From: Clostridiales bacterium
GTDB lineage: Bacteria > Bacillota > Clostridia > Saccharofermentanales > Saccharofermentanaceae
Assembly (NCBI GenBank): GCA_017451265.1
Contig: JAFSPU010000003.1
Location: 124,001 to 188,000 of the forward strand
Length of the DNA stretch: 64,000 nucleotides
Direction of reading: 5' to 3'
Positions 60,182 through 64,000 of the stretch are shown piece after piece. The notes beneath the pieces were generated by a model. The model saw nothing but the letters and a program-made list of their open reading frames with translations. It had not been told where the DNA came from and did not search any database. The position numbers and the translations under genes are program-made. Numbering within the stretch: position 1 is the first letter of the stretch; each line of letters starts with the position of its first letter.

Positions 60182-60463
60182 TCAATGATAATCAGTAATT
60201 TCTACATCGTAATAATCATTATTCTTTTCAGTAAAACAGATTCGGTACTGATCATTAATTCTTATGCTGCACTGTCCTTTTCTATCCCCTTCCAAGCGTT
60301 CCAGATGATTGGCAGGAGGAACTCTTAGATCTTCAATATTCGCGGCATTGTCTATCATAATGAGCTTTCTTAATGCAACCCGCTGAATGTCGTGCGGCAG
60401 TTTCTTAGAAAATACCTGCTGATAGACTTTCTCAGTTTCTTTGTCCGCAAAACTCTTTATCAT
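60182..60463 (-). CDS. higB: HigB/RelE-type toxin
   Basis: The 93-residue RelE-superfamily mRNA interferase has a start MIKSFADKETEKVYQQVF, then LEGDRKGQCSIRINDQYRICF and VEITDYH at the end, typical of the HigB branch that cuts mRNA on ribosomes. TATAAT lies six bases before the ATG with TCGACA 17 bp further up and no Shine-Dalgarno sequence, so the toxin may be translated from a leaderless mRNA while higA has a normal ribosome site. Confidence 0.9.
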   Translation of the reverse strand: MIKSFADKETEKVYQQVFSKKLPHDIQRVALRKLIMIDNAANIEDLRVPPANHLERLEGDRKGQCSIRINDQYRICFTEKNNDYYDVEITDYH

Positions 60464-60469
60464 ATATCA

Positions 60470-60498
60470 ATTATACCCGCGTCGCGTGTACATGTCGA
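60470..60498 (-). promoter_or_regulatory. higBA promoter
   Basis: TCGACA (60493-60498), 17-bp spacer, TATAAT (60470-60475). The toxin ATG begins at 60463, where transcription should start. The GC-rich spacer with CGCG words could hold the HigA operator. Confidence 0.65.
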
Positions 60499-60508
60499 GC
60501 ATAAATAT

Positions 60509-60541
60509 AGCCGATCATCAATTCACGACCGGCTTATTGTT
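60509..60541 (-). terminator. Terminator after the tautomerase gene
   Basis: On the minus strand AGCCGGUC and GAUCGGCU form an 8-bp stem with a 10-nt loop, followed by an AT-rich tail. Confidence 0.6.
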
Positions 60542-60769
60542 TTACTCACAGGTGTATCCCGGCTCCACGTATAGGGAGTCTTTGTCTGCCATGATCTGAC
60601 CGTTAAAGACGTCCTTCCAATTCTCCTGGGGGATCTCCTTGATGGCGACTGATACGGCGGTCGCGGGGCAGCCGAGCGTCTCGGCAACATCGGCTGCTAC
60701 CTTCTCGGCGCAGGCCTTCTTAACCTCTTCTGTTCTTCCGGGATAACACTTGATCTCTATGTGCGGCAT
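60542..60769 (-). CDS. 4-oxalocrotonate tautomerase family protein
   Basis: The 75-residue protein begins MPHIEIKCYPGRTEEVKKAC; Pro2, exposed after Met removal, is the catalytic base of the family. AVSVAIKEIPQENW is the conserved strand. It would tautomerise a small keto acid; the substrate is unknown. AAGGAGG precedes the ATG. Confidence 0.88.
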   Translation of the reverse strand: MPHIEIKCYPGRTEEVKKACAEKVAADVAETLGCPATAVSVAIKEIPQENWKDVFNGQIMADKDSLYVEPGYTCE

Positions 60770-60821
60770 ATGTTCCTCCTTATTCTAGCCTTCGAAAGCC
60801 ATTCTATAGTTACTTACTAGG

Positions 60822-60947
60822 TTATTGTAGCAAACACCCCTGCGAAAAGAAACGAGGCCCCCGAAGGGACCACGCGGCCTTGATGCCCCAGAGGAGCATC
60901 TTTATGGCCACATAGATGAGAGCCGCGTAGAAGAGTATTGTCAGCAT
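60822..60947 (-). CDS. Candidate 41-residue single-helix membrane peptide
   Basis: The reading frame gives MLTILFYAALIYVAIKMLLW and then GIKAAWSLRGPRFFSQG..., one membrane helix with a positively charged C-terminal side. AAGGGGTGA, formed across the end of the preceding gene, is well placed as a ribosome site, and the ATG is four bases after that stop. Short length and lack of known relatives make this tentative. Confidence 0.45.
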   Translation of the reverse strand: MLTILFYAALIYVAIKMLLWGIKAAWSLRGPRFFSQGCLLQ

Positions 60948-60951
60948 GATC

Positions 60952-61230
60952 TCACCCCTTCCCGCTCAGTATGTCCATTAATTTCTCGGCGAACTGTTCT
61001 TCTGTATCTGCGAGTTCGTGGATGCACTCCAGGATTTCTTCAATCTGATCGATCTTCCGCTGGTCGGCCTTGATTTCCACTCCCATCAGGATCGGGATGA
61101 TCTCGTAGACTGCTTCGTCGGAGAATCCGTAGCTCTTGAGTTTCATGGTGGCAGCCGTAACCGTACCGATGACGTTTCTCATCCTGTTCTCTGAATCCAT
61201 GTTAATTGTTGCATTGTAAATACCGCTCAT
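60952..61230 (-). CDS. Unknown small acidic helical protein
   Basis: A 92-residue protein, not recognised. It is mostly helical and acidic (IDQIEEILECIHELADTEEQFAEKL), with no motif or signal peptide. ATG at 61230 is chosen because AAAGGA lies at correct distance; the frame is open seven codons upstream. It probably shares a transcript with the short membrane peptide that follows. Confidence 0.6.
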   Translation of the reverse strand: MSGIYNATINMDSENRMRNVIGTVTAATMKLKSYGFSDEAVYEIIPILMGVEIKADQRKIDQIEEILECIHELADTEEQFAEKLMDILSGKG

Positions 61231-61389
61231 ACTTAATCCATCCTTTCTCATTCCTCTAAAATCCCTTGGGCACCACTGCCCTGTTACTGCGATTCTAGCA
61301 TCGCGGACGACAATAATAGTCCCTTAATATGTACTTATCAAGGGTCTCCTTTATAAATTCAATAAATTTCAATCAAAAAACGGCATAAG

Positions 61390-61419
61390 AAAACCCCGGA
61401 AGAATACTTTCCGAGGTTT
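61390..61419 (-). terminator. Terminator after the DUF1653 gene
   Basis: On the minus strand AAACCUCGGAAAG and its partner CUUCCGGGGUUUU form a stem of about 12 bp with one wobble, loop near UAUU, then U residues. The rest of the 61231-61426 gap shows no supported gene. Confidence 0.7.
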
Positions 61420-61426
61420 ATAGTCA

Positions 61427-61696
61427 TTAGATCTTCAGTTCTCCCTCATACTTCTCGAACCTGTACTTCTGCTTCACGTCCGGGTATTTGGTGCGGTCGA
61501 CTTCGCTGTAGAACATGTCGACCGGGCGGGCACACATCTTGCCCTCGCCGTAGAGTGCGCGGTACACCATGAGGTTCTCGTCCGTCTCCGAGTGATGCGC
61601 AATGCCGACTATCTCGTAAAGGTAGTTGTTCCCCTCTGAATCGAACTCGCGCTTAAAGTGCTGTACTATGTCGCCGGGCTTGAACTCGCGTTCCAT
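61427..61696 (-). CDS. DUF1653-family protein
   Basis: The 89-residue protein matches the DUF1653 pattern: FKPGDIVQHFKRE, YEIVGIAHHSETDENLMVYRALYG and MFYSEVD. The fold is beta-barrel-like and the function of the family is unknown. It has a ribosome site and its own terminator. Confidence 0.85.
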   Translation of the reverse strand: MEREFKPGDIVQHFKREFDSEGNNYLYEIVGIAHHSETDENLMVYRALYGEGKMCARPVDMFYSEVDRTKYPDVKQKYRFEKYEGELKI

Positions 61697-61737
61697 GTGG
61701 CGTGCCCTCCTTTTCGTGAAGCTACGCCTCGATTATA

Positions 61738-62208
61738 TCATTTCGTCTTGATGGTGAGCGTGCTGTTCTTGCCGTTAAGCTCGATAACGTTTGCTGCAGA
61801 ATCGTCCTCGGCCGTCTCGCACACGATGTTGTTGCCCTTGCCCTCGCATCTTGTTCTGAAGCTGTAGTCAGCAGGTACCAGCAAAGTAGCCGCGCCGCCT
61901 ATCATATTGACGTCAATGCTGCCGGTAACGTTTGTGATATCAACTTCGATCACGCCCTTGGCATCGATCTCGCACTTTTCGAAAACAACATCTTCGAGCT
62001 GCAACTTGGCATCTTCGATATTAAGCTCCACGTGCTCTACCTGCGCGGGAAGTCCGATAACTGCATTAGTGTTCTTAAGGATGTCGATGTCTGCCTGATC
62101 ATGGTCTGCATCGAGCTTAACGTCCGCAGGGAAAACGATGGTGTTGTCCTTTGTGCCGTATACTCTGATGTTGCTGTTATTTCTGATCTTGATATCGTAG
62201 TCTTTCAT
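61738..62208 (-). CDS. Beta-solenoid-like protein of unknown function (DUF4097-like)
   Basis: A 156-residue acidic protein built of short beta repeats (IRNNSNIRVYGT; VEVDITNVTGSIDVNMIGGAATLLV; IELNGKNSTLTIKTK), resembling the repetitive strand pattern of DUF4097/GIN-type domains. It has no signal peptide, unlike surface members of those families. The role is unknown. Confidence 0.5.
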   Translation of the reverse strand: MKDYDIKIRNNSNIRVYGTKDNTIVFPADVKLDADHDQADIDILKNTNAVIGLPAQVEHVELNIEDAKLQLEDVVFEKCEIDAKGVIEVDITNVTGSIDVNMIGGAATLLVPADYSFRTRCEGKGNNIVCETAEDDSAANVIELNGKNSTLTIKTK

Positions 62209-62307
62209 TTCCGTGTCCTCCGTTTCGCTTTTGTTGTACTCATCTTAACGCGGCGTAAGGAAGAATACTTGAAATGTACTTTAATTAATCCTTAATTCTT
62301 TCTTAAA

Positions 62308-62333
62308 TCAAAAAGGCTCCATCAGGAGCCGTT
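62308..62333 (-). terminator. Terminator after the 43-residue peptide gene
   Basis: GGCUCCUGAUGGAGCC with a run of T on the minus strand: a 6-bp GC-rich stem with a 4-nt loop, 30 bp after the stop codon. Confidence 0.75.
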
Positions 62334-62361
62334 TGATCTTTTTACGAATCGATTTTGTTAA

Positions 62362-62493
62362 TTAGCCGAAGCTTGCGTAGCTCTTGCCGCCGTACAGAAC
62401 TCGGATGAGCTGCATTCTCTGCTGGAACAGGATGCTTCTTACGTGTCTGTTGTGGCTGTAGATTCTTTCCTTTACGTCTGTGTGCTTTTTCAT
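62362..62493 (-). CDS. 43-residue basic orphan peptide
   Basis: The reading frame encodes MKKHTDVKERIYSHNRHVRS, then ILFQQRMQLIRVLYGGKSY and ASFG, with no signal sequence. TAAGGAGG lies nine bases before the ATG and a clean terminator follows the stop, so this looks like a complete small transcription unit. The net charge is strongly positive. I do not recognise a family; a nucleic-acid-binding or regulatory peptide is possible. Confidence 0.65.
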   Translation of the reverse strand: MKKHTDVKERIYSHNRHVRSILFQQRMQLIRVLYGGKSYASFG

Positions 62494-62609
62494 TTTAGTT
62501 AGCCTCCTTAACTGGTATGGCTAGATTTAACCATCCCTGATAAGGCAAACCAATGAGTAATATCAGGCGTTTATGTCGCTTAATCAACACTTATGCACTC
62601 AAGTGTCTG

Positions 62610-63371
62610 TTAGTCCGTGAACAGATCATTAATATTCACTTCGATTGCTGTTCTAATGAGTGTTTTATATGCCTCAGGATCAAAGACTTGGGAATCAGTC
62701 ATTCGCAAAAACACGATATCCTTAAACTCACAGAATCCGTCATCGAAATACTCATACTGTCTCTCTATCGACTTGAGTTTATAGTTGCTGCGCTCCATCG
62801 CACCGTCGATTTCTGACATCAGCATAAGATCAAGCTCAGGGATATTCACCGATACATCCGGATAGTGATCATAATGGTCTCCTGCTATATGTATTTCGGA
62901 TTTATACTCATAACCCAATGACTCAACCACCTGCGCCGCTGACAATTCATTCTTGGTACGGAACTTCTGACCTTTATAAATTATCTTCAATGCCTCGGGC
63001 TTGTAAGTATTGGAGTTTATCTTCGCATTCTTAAAGAATTCCGAATTATATGGCGGCTGCCGCAGTCGTTTAAGCGGATACTTGATTATCCTAGGTTCTC
63101 CATTATATTCAATACGCCATTTCGATTCCAAGTATTCCAGTTCACTTTGAAGACGCATAGACTCTTCGATAATCGGCCTTATCAACTGACCCTGCTTGGA
63201 ATCAAGCTTAATTATGCGCTTGTGTTGATTATTGATTTCATTATCAGTTGGATCATGAGTAATATAAATCGCTCTATAACCCCGATGATTACCATAGTAA
63301 CCCTGAAGAATCTGCGAGAGTCGATACTTCAGATACGAAATCTTCAATTCATGGTGTCTTCTGCTTAACAT
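62610..63371 (-). CDS. PD-(D/E)XK-like nuclease of unknown role
   Basis: A 253-residue protein. An N-terminal helical, basic region (HHELKISYLKYRLSQ) precedes a C-terminal part with RTKNELSAAQVVESLGYEYKSE, then HYPDVSVNIPELDLMLMSEIDGA and KSIERQYEYFDDG. The order Glu, Asp, Glu with a hydrophobic strand fits stand-alone PD-(D/E)XK endonuclease-like proteins, although the catalytic Lys is not obvious. TATATG lies eight bases before the ATG, with no ribosome site. Upstream are the TTTGTCG boxes shared with the Tad locus and four AAGATACAT boxes. Confidence 0.6.
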   Translation of the reverse strand: MLSRRHHELKISYLKYRLSQILQGYYGNHRGYRAIYITHDPTDNEINNQHKRIIKLDSKQGQLIRPIIEESMRLQSELEYLESKWRIEYNGEPRIIKYPLKRLRQPPYNSEFFKNAKINSNTYKPEALKIIYKGQKFRTKNELSAAQVVESLGYEYKSEIHIAGDHYDHYPDVSVNIPELDLMLMSEIDGAMERSNYKLKSIERQYEYFDDGFCEFKDIVFLRMTDSQVFDPEAYKTLIRTAIEVNINDLFTD

Positions 63372-63379
63372 AGATTAAG

Positions 63380-63446
63380 CATATACTGGGCTTAGGTGGG
63401 AATCACCTACAAAAAGTCGACAAAAAACGACAAAATCCGACAAAGC
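63380..63446 (-). promoter_or_regulatory. Tandem TTTGTCG boxes and promoter of the nuclease gene
   Basis: On the minus strand three boxes TTTGTCG(GAT), TTTGTCG(TTT) and TTTGTCG(ACT) run in 10-bp register, followed by TTTTGTAGGT. TTGTAG (63407-63412) and TATATG (63380-63385) are 21 bp apart, the same spacing as at the Tad locus. Positions 63405-63434 are the exact reverse complement of 1061-1090. Confidence 0.65.
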
Positions 63447-63451
63447 CCTTC

Positions 63452-63572
63452 AAATGTATCTTATCGTTGACATAAAAACACCTAAAACCAGATAAAAATA
63501 AGATACATTCATCGGATGTATCTTATTCTCAACATTAATATGGTAAATTCATGCATCAATTAAGATACATTT
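63452..63572. repeat. Four-box AAGATACAT array with central inverted repeat
   Basis: AAGATACAT or its reverse complement occurs at 63454-63462, 63500-63508, 63516-63524 and 63562-63570 in alternating orientation. The inner pair is a perfect 12-bp inverted repeat (AATAAGATACAT, 7-nt spacer), and the outer boxes lie at equal distances, so the array is symmetric about 63512. It occupies the gap upstream of the nuclease gene; no gene is supported in 63372-63602. Confidence 0.75.
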
Positions 63573-63602
63573 GCACGCCCGAACGGCCAATCAAAGCCCA
63601 AC

Positions 63603-64000
63603 TCACTTCACGACCTTAACGAAGTCCTCCTTCGGGTGGTGGCAAAGCGGACATTCGAAGTCATCGGGAAGTTCCTCGCCGACATATTCATAACCGCAGA
63701 CTGTGCAGCGCCAGATTGTCTGACCTGTCGTAGCATCAGTGCCCACCGCTTTAGGCTTAGGCTTGATATTTGCCTGATAATAAGCATATGTAACGCTCGG
63801 AACGTCATTAAAGACCTCAGACTCTTCTACATCGAAGATGAACATGGTATGTGTGCCGAGGTCGATGGTCTGACAGACTTTACCGGAGATATAAGCATTC
63901 GTTCCACGGGTGATATATAAAGTCCCGTTAGCGGTGCGCCTGCTAGCCGTGAATCCGTCAAACTTATCGACATCGCGGCCGGACTTTAAGCCGAATCGCT
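63603..64000 (-). CDS. Flavin reductase-rubredoxin fusion (Hrb-like), N-terminus outside window
   Basis: The C-terminal 132 residues are visible. They hold the end of a flavin reductase-type FMN domain (KVCQTIDLGTHTMFIFDVEE), a linker, and a rubredoxin domain with WRCTVCGYEYVGEELPDDF and ECPLCHHP, the two CxxC iron ligands. This is the architecture of high-molecular-weight rubredoxins, which pass electrons to oxygen- or NO-detoxifying flavodiiron proteins in anaerobes. Confidence 0.88.
   Translation of the reverse strand, partial: RFGLKSGRDVDKFDGFTASRRTANGTLYITRGTNAYISGKVCQTIDLGTHTMFIFDVEESEVFNDVPSVTYAYYQANIKPKPKAVGTDATTGQTIWRCTVCGYEYVGEELPDDFECPLCHHPKEDFVKVVK

Noticed and set aside
63497..63527. 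Central AAGATACAT inverted repeat as an intrinsic terminator for the rubredoxin gene
   Set aside because: The stem is almost all A-U and the same box recurs twice more outside any hairpin, so binding sites are more likely; a weak terminator role cannot be excluded.

Overview
The window comes from a low-to-mid GC Firmicute of the class Clostridia. Signs are Shine-Dalgarno-driven genes, a Tad locus of Gram-positive type, a type III glutamine synthetase, an LL-diaminopimelate aminotransferase, ANTAR antitermination, an indolepyruvate:ferredoxin oxidoreductase and a rubredoxin-type flavoprotein, which together suggest an anaerobe. A gut or rumen Clostridia lineage is likely; the exact family cannot be read from the sequence. 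No IS element, prophage, CRISPR array or rRNA operon was seen.

Layout. 1-0.9 kb: metK, cut by the window edge. 1.1-6.1 kb (+): a minimal Tad pilus locus (TadZ-like protein, TadA ATPase, a fused TadB/TadC protein, a Flp pilin of 57 residues, an FHA protein). 6.1-15.0 kb (-): proA-rpiB-upp-atpB-E-F-(HA)-G-D-C, in which the ATP synthase delta subunit survives only as a C-terminal domain fused to the front of alpha. 15.4-17.6 kb (+): an RNA methyltransferase and a membrane acyltransferase. 17.6-38.3 kb (-): a 20-kb nitrogen block. Transcribed right to left it reads GSIII, Amt-PII fusion, purF, then gltB-gltD-dapL-pyrG-carA-carB-glnA-like-ANTAR as one tightly packed operon. 38.4-48.1 kb: ogg-like glycosylase, metF, SDR, HD/OB protein, iorAB, GNAT, SGNH hydrolase, a GT-C mannosyltransferase and two tRNAs. 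48.1-58.8 kb: zinc-ribbon protein, MutS-like ATPase, hybrid histidine kinase, two MATE transporters, AraC regulator and diguanylate cyclase. 58.9-64 kb: small genes, including a HigBA-type toxin-antitoxin pair, tautomerase, nitroreductase, short orphan peptides, a PD-(D/E)XK-like nuclease and a rubredoxin-flavoprotein running off the right edge.

The most notable system is the nitrogen block. The operon's last gene encodes an ANTAR RNA-binding antiterminator. Three leaders in the block (gltB, amt, GSIII) carry intrinsic terminators whose 5' arm overlaps a small hairpin with an A1/G4 hexaloop, the ANTAR recognition signature. The ANTAR protein has a receiver without its phosphoacceptor aspartate, and the gene just before it encodes a short glutamine-synthetase-like protein that has lost several catalytic positions. 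I infer a glutamine-sensing module made of a degenerate GS and a degenerate receiver, controlling uptake, assimilation and four glutamine amidotransferases.

Other signals: (i) the delta-alpha fusion of ATP synthase; (ii) a promoter module with tandem 10-bp TTTGTCG boxes, shared exactly over 30 bp between the Tad locus and the nuclease gene 62 kb away; (iii) several genes whose consensus -10 box lies 6-8 nt before the start codon with no Shine-Dalgarno sequence, which predicts leaderless mRNAs.
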